A stretch of 64,000 nt of DNA, taken from assembly GCF_000024125.1 (NCBI RefSeq), contig NC_013222.1, forward strand, positions 3,055,501-3,119,500, given 5' to 3'. Position numbers and translations under genes: made by a program. The notes beneath the pieces are model-generated. The model saw only the letters and a list, made by a program, of their open reading frames with translations. It was not told where the DNA came from and searched no databases. This DNA comes from Robiginitalea biformata HTCC2501 (GTDB lineage Bacteria > Bacteroidota > Bacteroidia > Flavobacteriales > Flavobacteriaceae). The first letter of the stretch is position 1; each line of letters begins with the position of its first letter. This document shows, one piece after another, positions 25,564-34,143 of this stretch.

Positions 25564-27129
25564 TTATCCGCCAAATCGGAATTCCGCCGATGGGGTCCGG
25601 GCTTCCCGGAGGATCTTTTCCATCTCCGCCACCACCTCCGGGTGGTCCGAAGCGATATTCTGGGTCTCCCCGAGGTCTTCGGAGAGGTCGTACAATTCAA
25701 CGGGGCCGTCGGGATGCTCGAGGACTTCGTACCTGACCGCCTTCCAATCGGCTTTACGCACCGACTGCCGGCCTCCCTGTTCATGGAATTCCCAATAAAG
25801 GTAGGCGTGCTGTTCCTGTCCGTCCCCGGCCTGCAGCAAGGTGGGTAAAAAGGAAATGCCGTCCATTTCCACAGGGGGGGCCACACCCAGGATCTCCGCA
25901 AACGTCGGGAAAACATCCCAGAAAGCCGAGATGTGGTCCGTCCGGGTACCCGGTGGAATCCAACCCGGCCAGCGCGCCAGCATCGGCACCCGGATCCCGC
26001 CTTCGTACAGGTCGCGCTTGTAGCCGCGGAGCGGCCCGTTGCTGTCAAAATAATCCGGATCCGCCCCGCCTTCCAGGTGGGGCCCGTTGTCCGAGGTAAA
26101 CACGATGAGCGTATTTTCCTCCAGGCCCAGCTCCCGGACCTTCTCCATAATTTCCCCCACCTGCCGGTCCAGGATGGATATCATGGCTGCAAAGGCCGCG
26201 CGGGGTTTCTGTTGGGATTCATAAGGGCCCTTTCGGTATTGCGGCCCTTGGTCCGTTCCTTCATAGGGCTTTTCCGGCGGGTACCTGCCCCGGAAGCGCT
26301 GCAGGGTTTCCTCCGGGGCTGCCAGCTCGGCGTGGGGTATAATGGAGGCCACATACAGGAAGAAGGGGTTTTCACGGTTTTCCTCGATAAAATTGAGCGT
26401 TTCCCGATGGATGAGCTCCGGCGCATAGCGGCCTTTTAACTTGCCCGCATTCTCCTCCAGGACGATGCTGTCCCGGTTGTACCACAGATGGTGGGGATAG
26501 TAATGGTGTCCCATCCGCTGGCAATTGTATCCAAAAAAGGTGTCAAACCCCTGGGCATTCGGATCGCCCTCAGATCCCGGGTATCCGAGGCCCCACTTGC
26601 CAAAGGCTCCCGTGGCATAACCGTTCTCCCGGAACATTTCCGCCAGCGTATAGGTGGAGTCCGGGATGGGGTGCTGCCCCTCCGGCTGTACTTCCCGGTT
26701 GCCCCGAACCACGGTGTGCCCGGTATGCATCCCCGTCAGCAAGGCGGCGCGGGAAGGGGCGCAAACCGTGCTCCCCGAATAGTGTTGGGTAAAGAGCAAA
26801 CCTTCCTGGGCCAACCGGTCGATGTTCGGGGTGTTGAATTTTTCCTGCCCGTAGCAGCCCAGGTCGCCGTATCCCAAATCGTCGGCCAGGATGTAGATGA
26901 TATTGGGCGGGACCGCGGGTGTCTGCACGGCGGCATTTTCCCTTTCCCCGCAAGCTCCCAGCAGCAGGCACGCAACGATTGGAAAGGCGATAAAAAACCT
27001 GTTCCAATGCACGGGAACACGGCTCTCCAACAGGGCTGCACAGCCTTGCAACATGGCCACCCGACTCTCCGGCAAGGCAACCCGGCTTTCCAACAGGGCT
27101 GCACGGCTCTCCAAAGGGCATTCATCCAT
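25564..27129 (-). CDS. Lipoprotein sulfatase (arylsulfatase family)
   Basis: This hydrolase removes sulfate esters, probably from marine polysaccharides. Motifs: the metal-binding PPNIIYILADDLGYGDLGCYG, the formylglycine site VCAPSRAALLTGMHTGH (CxPSR), GKWGLGY, and the second metal site FTSDNGPHLEGG. The lipoprotein signal FFIAFPIVACLLLGACGE precedes it. The start is uncertain. The ATG at 27129 includes about 30 residues of 7-residue repeats (ESRAALL type) before the signal. A GTG at 27012 would give a normal lipoprotein leader (MHWNRFFIAFPIVACLLLG) and leave the repeats untranslated. A sulfatase-modifying enzyme is not in view. The gene is divergent from the ThuA-like gene. Confidence 0.92.
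   Translation of the reverse strand: MDECPLESRAALLESRVALPESRVAMLQGCAALLESRVPVHWNRFFIAFPIVACLLLGACGERENAAVQTPAVPPNIIYILADDLGYGDLGCYGQEKFNTPNIDRLAQEGLLFTQHYSGSTVCAPSRAALLTGMHTGHTVVRGNREVQPEGQHPIPDSTYTLAEMFRENGYATGAFGKWGLGYPGSEGDPNAQGFDTFFGYNCQRMGHHYYPHHLWYNRDSIVLEENAGKLKGRYAPELIHRETLNFIEENRENPFFLYVASIIPHAELAAPEETLQRFRGRYPPEKPYEGTDQGPQYRKGPYESQQKPRAAFAAMISILDRQVGEIMEKVRELGLEENTLIVFTSDNGPHLEGGADPDYFDSNGPLRGYKRDLYEGGIRVPMLARWPGWIPPGTRTDHISAFWDVFPTFAEILGVAPPVEMDGISFLPTLLQAGDGQEQHAYLYWEFHEQGGRQSVRKADWKAVRYEVLEHPDGPVELYDLSEDLGETQNIASDHPEVVAEMEKILREARTPSAEFRFGG
27021..27113. repeat. 21-bp tandem repeat at the 5' end of the sulfatase gene
   Basis: About four and a half degenerate 21-bp units start at 27021, 27042, 27063, 27084 and 27105, related to GGCTCTCCAACAGGGCTGCA. 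In the sulfatase frame they read as 7-residue units of ESRVALL type. They lie between the two plausible start codons, so they are either an odd N-terminal extension or a repeated leader. Confidence 0.85.
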
Positions 27130-27240
27130 GGGAAAAATATACGGGTTTTTCCCCGGTGTAATACGATGTTTTATATTTACAGGAGACCCGGTGCCGGCAA
27201 CCGGCCCGGAAATTTCATAAAACCAACCAAACCTGAAACG

Positions 27241-28287
27241 ATGAAACATCTCCGGTGGATAGCGGCCATCGCCCTCCTGGCGATCGCCTGCAAACAAGAA
27301 AAGAAAAACATTGCAACGCCACCCCAGGCACCTGACAAATTACAGGCCCTGATCCTGGATGGGCAGAACAACCACTATGTCTGGCCTAAAACCACTGTGA
27401 TGATGCGGGATTACCTGGAGGAAACAGGGCTCTTCGACGTTTCCGTGCACCGGATGGACTCCGTGTGGCTGGGCATCAAATACAACGAGTCCCGGCCGGA
27501 GCCGTACACCTCCTTCATCGAAAATTACCCCCTGGATTCCACCGCCCGGGCCATCTCCCACGACCCGATCGAAACCTCCGATTTTTCCATGGATTTTTCG
27601 CCCTACGATGTCATCATCTCGAATTTGGGTGCCTCCTCCCCCCTATGGCCGGAAGCCACCCGGAAAGCCTTTGAGCAATACGTGGCAAACGGTGGCGGCT
27701 TTGTGGTGGTCCACGCAGCCAACAACCCCTGGGGCCACTGGGAGGAATTCAACCGGATGATCGGTTTGGGCGCCTGGGGCGGCAGGGATGAAACAACCGG
27801 GCCGTATGTCTATTACAACGATGCCGGGGAGCTCGTCCGGGACGATTCGGAAGGGGTATGCGGCTCCCACGGGCCGGAGTATGAATTCGCGCTGACCACC
27901 CGGGCGCCGGAGCACCCCATTATGAAGGGCCTGCCTGCCACGTGGATGCATACCCAGGACGAATTGTACGAGCGTATGCGGGGGCCCTTTGAGAATGCCA
28001 CCGTCCTGGCAACCGCTTACGCCGATGTGGAGAAAAACGCCCCGCCCTGGAACCCCGAGGTAGTCGGTATCGGGCAACACGTACCCCAGCTCATGGCCAT
28101 CGAATACGGACAGGGGCGGGTCTTCCATTCCACCCTGGGGCATTTTGACTATTCCATGGAATGCGTCGGGTTTATCACCACGCTGCAACGGGGCGCCGAA
28201 TGGGCCGCCACGGGGGCAGTCACCCAGGAAGTTCCCGCCGATTTTCCGACAGCGGAGCAATCCGCATCCAGGGAATGGCAGCCCTAA
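27241..28287 (+). CDS. ThuA-like domain lipoprotein
   Basis: The 348-residue protein begins with a lipoprotein signal (MKHLRWIAAIALLAIAC, Cys17). A ThuA-like (trehalose-utilisation, glutamine-amidotransferase-like fold) domain covers almost all of it: ALILDGQNNHYVWPKTT, YDVIISNLGASSPLWPEA, GGGFVVVHAANNPWGHWEEFN, HPIMKGLPATWMHTQDELY and GRVFHSTLGHFDYSME. In Bacteroidota such proteins often accompany glycan-degradation genes; here the neighbour is a divergent sulfatase. The frame runs further upstream, but only the ATG at 27241 gives the signal peptide. Confidence 0.9.
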   Translation: MKHLRWIAAIALLAIACKQEKKNIATPPQAPDKLQALILDGQNNHYVWPKTTVMMRDYLEETGLFDVSVHRMDSVWLGIKYNESRPEPYTSFIENYPLDSTARAISHDPIETSDFSMDFSPYDVIISNLGASSPLWPEATRKAFEQYVANGGGFVVVHAANNPWGHWEEFNRMIGLGAWGGRDETTGPYVYYNDAGELVRDDSEGVCGSHGPEYEFALTTRAPEHPIMKGLPATWMHTQDELYERMRGPFENATVLATAYADVEKNAPPWNPEVVGIGQHVPQLMAIEYGQGRVFHSTLGHFDYSMECVGFITTLQRGAEWAATGAVTQEVPADFPTAEQSASREWQP

Positions 28288-28383
28288 CTCGCGTAATCGG
28301 AAAACCTGATTATGCATAGACAAACACTATGGATAATTCGCCGGGATATAGATATTCTTAATTATTCATAAACTTCCCGAATT

Positions 28384-28433
28384 TTCGTTAAACTCCTCTT
28401 AACGAATGAAACTTTTTTCCCTTAAATACGTCC
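28384..28433 (+). promoter_or_regulatory. ECF-sigma-like promoter with an upstream palindrome
   Basis: GAAAC (28408-28412) and CGTCC (28429-28433) are separated by 16 bp and an intervening T-run, the layout of extracytoplasmic-function sigma promoters. Directly upstream is a perfect inverted repeat TTCGTTAA/TTAACGAA (28384-28391, 28399-28406). Start of transcription would be near 28440, giving a ~55-nt leader with a GGGC/GCCC hairpin before the ATG at 28494. Confidence 0.5.
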
Positions 28434-28493
28434 TAGTAGTGCGTGCAATTTAACAGGGCCTATTGCCCTTATCACGCTAAACCAATTACAACT

Positions 28494-28616
28494 ATGAGAC
28501 GTAATAAAAACACCGCAAACGAAAGCAACACAGGGGTGGACAGGATGCTGTCCCGCCATATGAGTTGGAGGAATACGCGTAGGTTTACCGGATTGAAACT
28601 CATCAGGTTTTCTTAG
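28494..28616 (+). CDS. 40-residue basic protein, function unknown
   Basis: The ATG at 28494 opens a 40-codon frame ending TAG at 28616. The product starts MRRNKNTANESNTGVDRML and ends RRFTGLKLIRFS. It is strongly basic with no signal peptide or membrane segment. Support for a real gene is positional: an ECF-like promoter about 60 bp upstream and a strong intrinsic terminator 26 bp downstream delimit a ~220-nt transcription unit containing little else. The transcript might instead act as an RNA. I do not recognise the protein. Confidence 0.5.
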   Translation: MRRNKNTANESNTGVDRMLSRHMSWRNTRRFTGLKLIRFS

Positions 28617-28641
28617 CAGTCTAACACATGTTGCAAAGCAG

Positions 28642-28666
28642 AAAAGGGGGCCTCGGGTCCCCTTTT
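28642..28666. terminator. Bidirectional intrinsic terminator
   Basis: AAAAGGGG (28642-28649) pairs with CCCCTTTT (28659-28666) around a 9-base loop; T-runs follow on both strands. It serves the 40-codon ORF (plus) and the DUF808 gene (minus), which ends at 28667. Confidence 0.85.
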
Positions 28667-29530
28667 TTATTTCCAGGCGGCTACCACGCCCTTCACCAGG
28701 AGTAACACGGCTGCACCTGCCAACAGGCCCACTATAAAATCCCGGAGCAATGCGGGCAGGGAGTGGAGGAAATCGTGCATAAAATCCAGGTTGTGCGTAA
28801 AGATGCCCCCCGCCACCAGCAGCAGGGCAATGGTCCCGATTACGGCGAGGCTCTTAATCACGTACGGAAGCGCCTGTACGAGCAGGTTCCCGACCTTGTC
28901 CGAAAAACTATCCTGCCGTTCGTTCAGGTCAATGAGCCGCAGGCCAAATTCATCCATCCGGATAATCAGGGCCACAATGCCGTAGACCCCCACCGTAGCC
29001 AGCAGGGCAATAGCCGTGGTAACCAGGATTTGCGTGAGCAGCGACTCCTCCACCACCGTCCCCAGAGCGATAATTACAATCTCGACGGAGAGGATGAAAT
29101 CCGTCAGCACGGCCGATTTGATCTTTTCCTTTTCGTAAGCCAGGATTTCCTTTTTGGAGGCGTACTTTAAAGGGACTTCCTCTTTGGCATGCGGGTGCGG
29201 GAAGAAGTATTCGTAAATTTTTTCCGCCCCCTCGTAGGCCAGGTAAAACGCCCCGATGACCAGGATCACCGTGACGGCCACCGGCAGGAAAGCACTCAGG
29301 ACAAAAGCCACCGGCAGGATGATGACTTTGTTCAGGAAGGATCCCTTGGTTATGGCCCAGAGCACCGGCAATTCCCGGGAGGAGATAAATCCGGAGGACT
29401 TTTCCGCATTCACCGCCAGGTCATCGCCCAGAATGCCCGCTGTTTTCTTGGCGGCCACCTTCGTCATGGTTGCCACATCATCCATCAGGGTTGCCACATC
29501 GTCCAGCAAGGCGAATAATCCGGATGCCAT
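28667..29530 (-). CDS. DUF808-family inner-membrane protein (YedI-like)
   Basis: The 287-residue protein has the family's N-terminal signature (MASGLFALLDDVATLMDDVA then KKTAGILGDDLAVN) and about six or seven transmembrane helices, including VIILPVAFVLSAFLPVAVTV, TQILVTTAIALLATVGVYGI, and a C-terminal LLAGAAVLLLVKGVVAAWK. A basic cytoplasmic loop (YASKKEILAYEKEKIK) lies mid-protein. The family is widespread and its function is unknown. It appears to be a single-gene unit ending at the shared terminator. Confidence 0.93.
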   Translation of the reverse strand: MASGLFALLDDVATLMDDVATMTKVAAKKTAGILGDDLAVNAEKSSGFISSRELPVLWAITKGSFLNKVIILPVAFVLSAFLPVAVTVILVIGAFYLAYEGAEKIYEYFFPHPHAKEEVPLKYASKKEILAYEKEKIKSAVLTDFILSVEIVIIALGTVVEESLLTQILVTTAIALLATVGVYGIVALIIRMDEFGLRLIDLNERQDSFSDKVGNLLVQALPYVIKSLAVIGTIALLLVAGGIFTHNLDFMHDFLHSLPALLRDFIVGLLAGAAVLLLVKGVVAAWK

Positions 29531-29685
29531 ATTCCAATAATTTTTGATTTAGGGAGCAAAATACTAAGAAAACAGGTACGGGCCCGGCTGTATATTCTTC
29601 AAATGGATCGTTTTTCCTTTGCGTGGGATGTAAGCATTTGCAAGGAATTTTATTCCCTTTTCCTATATTTAGGTATCCAACGACT

Positions 29686-31443
29686 ATGACAAGAACCCTT
29701 CACTTCTTTTGTTGCATTGGCCTGTTGGCGCATTTTGGTTTATATGCCCAATCCCCTGCCCATACCGATAACCCGGTTCTCGATAGTTTGCAGCAGGTTC
29801 TGGAGCAGCAGGAAGGCCTGGAGCGTGCCTATACCTACAGGGAGATCTTTTTGAACATGAGGGCATACGACATCCAGACGGCCAAAGCCTACCTGGATTC
29901 CGCGGCAGCAATCAATGCGCTGGTACAAAATGACACGCTGAAAGCCCGACTTTACGAATCCAGCGCAAGGTACCACTACTACATATCGGATTATAAGGAA
30001 GGTGCTGCCCAACTCCAATTGGCTATTGAGGTAAACCGTGAAATAGGCAACCGGCAAGACCTGCCAGTTAATTACAATGCATTGGGTATTTTCTACAAGT
30101 ACCTCGGCAAGCCCGGCCTGGCGCTGGAATCGTTCCAGAACGCATTGAGGATCAGTGAACAACTGGGCCAGCCAAGCAGTGCCCTGGCTCCGGCCCTGAT
30201 GAATATCGGCAAACTCCATGCGGAACTGGGCGATCTGGAAATTTCGAATACCTATTACCGCCGGGTCGAGGCGATTTGTGGGGAATCCGGGGTGGAATAT
30301 TGCCTGGCTATTACCCGTTCGAACATGGCCACCAACCTGGCCGAGGCCGGCAACTACAGGGAAGCCCTGCAACTGTATCAGGAGGCCCTGCCTTACTTTG
30401 AATCCGAAAACCTAAAGACCGAATTGGGGGAGCAATACAACCTCATGGCGTCCGTTTACCTGAAAATGGACTCGCTGAACACTGCCAGGACCTACCTGGA
30501 AAAAGCCCTGGAGATCAACCGGGAAACCGGAGAACTCAGGGAATTGGGTATGGCCCATCGCGGCCTGGGCGATATCCATTTCAGGGAAGGGGATTACAGG
30601 CTGGCACTGGAACGGTACCAAAACGGCCTGGGCTATTTTGAGCCATCCAACAGCCTGGATGCTGTGGAGACCTACCTGCGCATTTCCGAGTCCTTCGATA
30701 AACTGGGCAACATCCCCCAGGCGTATGCGTTCCATACGCGCTTTTTTTCGGCTTATGATTCAATATTCAGCCAAAAGAACCAGGACAAGATAAGCGCGCT
30801 CGAAATCCAGTACGAATCGGAAAAAAACCGGCAGGAAATCCAAATGCAACAACAGGAAATCGCCTTGTTGCAGGAGAAACAGAAGGCGGACCGCCTGCAG
30901 CGGATCGGGTTGATTTCCGGCCTGGTCGTTGTCCTGTTTTTTGCCGGCCTGGGCTATTATGCCTTGCGCCAGAAGATGAAACGCAACCGCCTGGAGCGGG
31001 AGCGGGTCAAGGCCGAACTGGCCTTCAAGAAGAAGGAACTCACCACCCACGCCCTGCACCTGGCCAAGAAAAATGAAATCCTGGAAGACCTGAAACAACA
31101 GGCCAAATCCCTTAAGGAAACTGAAGACAACAGTACGGCCTACAAAGCACTCCTGCGGACCATTTCCGCCGACCAGCAGGACGATAAGGCCTGGGAAAAT
31201 TTCACCCAGTATTTTGAAGCCGTACACAAGGATTTTGCGCGGAAGGCCACCGAGAAATACCCCGAGATAACCCGGACAGAATTGCGGCTCATGGCGTTGA
31301 TAAAAATGAACCTTTCTTCCAAGGAGATTGCCAGCATCCTGAATATTTCTGCCGAAGGTGTAAAAAAAGCGAGGCACCGGTTGCGGAAAAAAATGGAATT
31401 ATCCCGGGCCGATTCCCTGGATACGGCCATCATGTCCTTATAG
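29686..31443 (+). CDS. TPR-repeat membrane regulator with C-terminal LuxR-like HTH
   Basis: The 585-residue protein (start at 29686, giving the signal MTRTLHFFCCIGLLAHFGLY) has a periplasmic tetratricopeptide region (~30-370; units such as VNYNALGIFYKYLGKPGLAL and AHRGLGDIHFREGDYRLALE). A coiled coil, one transmembrane helix (GLISGLVVVLFFAGLGYYAL), a cytoplasmic coiled coil and a C-terminal helix-turn-helix follow (LRLMALIKMNLSSKEIASIL, then NISAEGVKKARHRLRKKM). This architecture is common in Bacteroidota as a one-component membrane regulator. Its obvious candidate target is the lipoprotein gene 260 bp downstream, which has a repeated upstream sequence. Confidence 0.92.
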   Translation: MTRTLHFFCCIGLLAHFGLYAQSPAHTDNPVLDSLQQVLEQQEGLERAYTYREIFLNMRAYDIQTAKAYLDSAAAINALVQNDTLKARLYESSARYHYYISDYKEGAAQLQLAIEVNREIGNRQDLPVNYNALGIFYKYLGKPGLALESFQNALRISEQLGQPSSALAPALMNIGKLHAELGDLEISNTYYRRVEAICGESGVEYCLAITRSNMATNLAEAGNYREALQLYQEALPYFESENLKTELGEQYNLMASVYLKMDSLNTARTYLEKALEINRETGELRELGMAHRGLGDIHFREGDYRLALERYQNGLGYFEPSNSLDAVETYLRISESFDKLGNIPQAYAFHTRFFSAYDSIFSQKNQDKISALEIQYESEKNRQEIQMQQQEIALLQEKQKADRLQRIGLISGLVVVLFFAGLGYYALRQKMKRNRLERERVKAELAFKKKELTTHALHLAKKNEILEDLKQQAKSLKETEDNSTAYKALLRTISADQQDDKAWENFTQYFEAVHKDFARKATEKYPEITRTELRLMALIKMNLSSKEIASILNISAEGVKKARHRLRKKMELSRADSLDTAIMSL

Positions 31444-31496
31444 GCGAAACCTTTCTACATCGCTCCGGGCCCTCTATTTACGGGGCCTGCACCCCC

Positions 31497-31548
31497 TGTC
31501 CACTTTTTGTCCCCCCTCCTGCCGGACCCTGTCCCCTTTTCGTCCCCC
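31497..31548. promoter_or_regulatory. Twin direct repeats upstream of the large lipoprotein gene
   Basis: TGTCCACTTTTTGTCCCCC (31497-31515) and TGTCCCCTTTTCGTCCCCC (31530-31548) are near-identical and start exactly 33 bp apart, three helical turns. They lie just upstream of a TAGGTTTG -7 box. A binding site for the LuxR-type regulator encoded immediately upstream is a reasonable guess. Confidence 0.35.
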
Positions 31549-31579
31549 ATGCTTTTTTTCACCCTAATAATCAGCGACT

Positions 31580-31587
31580 TAGGTTTG
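31580..31587 (+). promoter_or_regulatory. Candidate -7 box (TAGGTTTG) for the large lipoprotein gene
   Basis: TAGGTTTG matches TAnnTTTG exactly and lies 118 bp before the ATG at 31705. A TTC about 19 bp upstream is a weak -33 element. Confidence 0.4.
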
Positions 31588-31704
31588 CCTTGTCATGCAT
31601 TTGACACAGCAGTTTTGTGGTCTTGCCCGGGTATGGGTTTCTGGTCCATGCCGGGTAAGTCACACAATCAAGCTGGAGAAGTATCACCACAAAACAAAAG
31701 CATT

Positions 31705-33981
31705 ATGGAAGCCAAGTACAACACCGGTTGGAAAACCACAAACATCACCCCCCGCATCCTCCTCTTTTTATTGGCAGCGTTCGTCGTGGCTGCCTGCAGC
31801 AAGGAAACCGCGCTGGACCCCATCGGCACGGATACCTGCCAGACCAACCCATGTGGCAACCCCGACATATGCCCGGATGCCTGTACAGGCACTCCCCCCG
31901 CAGAAACGGTTTTTGCGCTTACACGTGACGATCTCACCCCGGAAGGCAACATAACGGAGACCGAAGAGGGGTACCTGTTGGAAGGAACGCTGACCATGGA
32001 AACGGCATCCGGCGAATCGGTTGAATTCCTGGATGCAAACCTGGATGTGCGGTTTGATGAAAACGGTTCGCTAAAAAGCATCAGCGGATCCGTACAAATC
32101 CCCTCCCCGAAGCGATACTTTGAATTCACCGAACCCCTCCGCGCAGATATCGGATATTTTAGCGGGGCATTCCTGAATGAAAACCGGGATTTTGAAATCC
32201 TGCTGCTGGATGAGCACTCCTATTTTGTTTTTGCCATCGCGGCCTCTTTTGAGATGAAAGTAGCCACGAACGACGATCCGGATGCTACCAAGCCGTTGTC
32301 AGTAAAACCCCCCATTGGCGGGCATATCACCTACATCGCTGATTATTCGGACCCCATGTTTTTCTTCTCCAGGGGGAAGGATGGCGGCCTTGGGAACGAC
32401 GGGGACGGCGGGGACGGCGGAGATAGCGGCTCGGAAATAGTAACGGGCAGTTTCGGCTATTCGCACAAGGGTAACCTGCTGTACGAACCCACACAGCCGC
32501 TGGAGGAAATCGTGCGCTTTGATGCCTATCGCGTCTACGGGGGTACCTTCCCCTTCTGGAATGTATTCGAAGCCAGCGGGTTGCGATACGAAACTAAGGG
32601 GTTCAGCGGCTCGATATTCCTCGAGGAGCTGCTGGAAAGCGACCTGACCTACGATTACCGCATGGGCATCAATGGGGAACTCGAATTTTCCCTTGACATC
32701 ACCTCTTTTATATCCTTCGGGTTCCCCATCGGGGCGGGCAGTACGGCCGTAGTGGCCGAAGCCGGCACGGACGGCACACTATTGGCCAAAGCATTTGTCA
32801 ACGGTTGGGTGGATCCGGATCTGAGCTGGTGGCCGGAAATGATCCCGGTAAAGCCCGGGGGGCAACTCAAAACAAGCGGGTATGCCGACCAGACCGGGAA
32901 ATTCGAAATCGGCCTCTCGGGCGGGTTTGAAGTGGAAATGCCCTCCGGGAAGCAGGGCCTGGAAGGGACCCTGCAGGCAGATAATGAGGCGCTTACCCTG
33001 GACGGGCAGGTGACCATCGATGATGCACAGTGGTCGGCCCATGCCGAATTTACCAAAGAGCAGACTCGTTTAATAGCCAGTCCGCCCGAGAATTTTGCTT
33101 CCGGGATCCCGGAGATGGTTACAAAGCAAATTGACGATGCCATCGCATTGACGGAACAGGCCCTGGAGGATCTGGAAGCCGCCAATGAAGCCTATGAATT
33201 TGAGCTGAGCCTGCGGGGGCTTCGGACGGCCATGCCTACCATTATCGACCGGGCCAGGGATGCCATTGACGATGCGGTGGATGACGGGATAGAAAGCGGA
33301 CGGGAAGAGGCGGATAAAATATTGAAGGAACACAACCGGGTCCTGTGCGACGACAATATCGATTCCAAGGTAAAAGGCCTGGTCAAGCCCTACCGGGACG
33401 CCCTGGACCGGTTGGAGGAAGCCGTGGCTAATTCCAATGACAATGCCCAGACCCGGGCCGCGTTGGAGGACGCCCTGCGCGACCTGGCCGGTCTCAAGCG
33501 GATCGATAAGAGCGTGACGGTAAAAATCGAACACGGCAGTAAAACATTCGGGTGCGGCTCCGCGTGGAAACTCACGGCCAACCGTACCATCCGAGTTACT
33601 AAGACCATCCTGAGCTCCAGCGAGGTAGACAAAATCCTGGAGGCGGCGGACAATGTACAATACATTGCCGAGGCGGATGGCATCCGGTTCGATGCACAAC
33701 AGCTCGTAGACGAATTGCCGGTCCTGGAGGAGTTGGAAAACCTGAAAAACAATGTGGAAGCTTGTGTTTCTGAGCTCACGGAAGGCATCGGCGACGTGGG
33801 GTTTGAATTCAACCACGCTACCCGGGAATTCCGTCACTTCATGTTCATCAATGGCGAGGAAAAGGAAGTTGGCGCTTTCAATATCTTCAGCGGCGAGGAG
33901 TTGATTTCAAATGCCCGCCTGGAAGTAGGCGGCTGTACGGCTACAGAAGAATATGCCAAGCTGATGGGTCGGATGAAATAG
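31705..33981 (+). CDS. Large lipoprotein of unknown function
   Basis: The frame is open from 31507, but the ATG at 31705 gives a lipoprotein signal (ITPRILLFLLAAFVVAAC), so I use it (758 residues). After a Cys-rich segment (DTCQTNPCGNPDICPDACTG) there are beta-rich regions and a Gly/Asp linker (GGLGNDGDGGDGGDSG, ~235). The last third is helical, with coiled-coil character (ALTEQALEDLEAANEAYEFE, RDAIDDAVDDGIESGREEAD). I recognise no domain. The upstream TPR-LuxR gene may regulate it. Exposure at the outer membrane is inferred. Confidence 0.85.
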   Translation: MEAKYNTGWKTTNITPRILLFLLAAFVVAACSKETALDPIGTDTCQTNPCGNPDICPDACTGTPPAETVFALTRDDLTPEGNITETEEGYLLEGTLTMETASGESVEFLDANLDVRFDENGSLKSISGSVQIPSPKRYFEFTEPLRADIGYFSGAFLNENRDFEILLLDEHSYFVFAIAASFEMKVATNDDPDATKPLSVKPPIGGHITYIADYSDPMFFFSRGKDGGLGNDGDGGDGGDSGSEIVTGSFGYSHKGNLLYEPTQPLEEIVRFDAYRVYGGTFPFWNVFEASGLRYETKGFSGSIFLEELLESDLTYDYRMGINGELEFSLDITSFISFGFPIGAGSTAVVAEAGTDGTLLAKAFVNGWVDPDLSWWPEMIPVKPGGQLKTSGYADQTGKFEIGLSGGFEVEMPSGKQGLEGTLQADNEALTLDGQVTIDDAQWSAHAEFTKEQTRLIASPPENFASGIPEMVTKQIDDAIALTEQALEDLEAANEAYEFELSLRGLRTAMPTIIDRARDAIDDAVDDGIESGREEADKILKEHNRVLCDDNIDSKVKGLVKPYRDALDRLEEAVANSNDNAQTRAALEDALRDLAGLKRIDKSVTVKIEHGSKTFGCGSAWKLTANRTIRVTKTILSSSEVDKILEAADNVQYIAEADGIRFDAQQLVDELPVLEELENLKNNVEACVSELTEGIGDVGFEFNHATREFRHFMFINGEEKEVGAFNIFSGEELISNARLEVGGCTATEEYAKLMGRMK

Positions 33982-34057
33982 TCAGGCGGACCCGTTGCCC
34001 GGGACTGCCCCCATAAACAGGAGAAGGCTGCGAAACACGCGTGGTAATCAATAAAAC

Positions 34058-34098
34058 AGCCGGCCTCAAGTTGTTGAATCTACAACCTGAGGCCGGCT
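34058..34098 (-). terminator. Intrinsic terminator of the SDR-like gene
   Basis: AGCCGGCCTCAAGTTGT pairs with ACAACCTGAGGCCGGCT with one mismatch; the loop is TGAATCT. On the minus strand TGTTTTATT follows. It lies 46 bp beyond the gene ending at 34144 and between convergent genes. Confidence 0.75.
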
Positions 34099-34128
34099 GG
34101 ATTATGCTCCCTGGCGTTCGCGTGATCC
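34099..34128. repeat. Copy 1 of a 30-bp imperfect palindrome
   Basis: This 30-bp segment starts GGATTATGCTCC and ends CGTGATCC; about 26 of 30 positions match copies at 34911-34940 and 34987-35016. The ends are complementary (GGAT/ATCC). Confidence 0.7.
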
Positions 34129-34143
34129 GGTGTAGGGGCCTCC

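Noticed and set aside
26488..27240. Upstream extension of the ThuA-like frame
   Set aside because: It overlaps the sulfatase on the other strand and lacks protein-like features; the ATG at 27241 gives the signal peptide.
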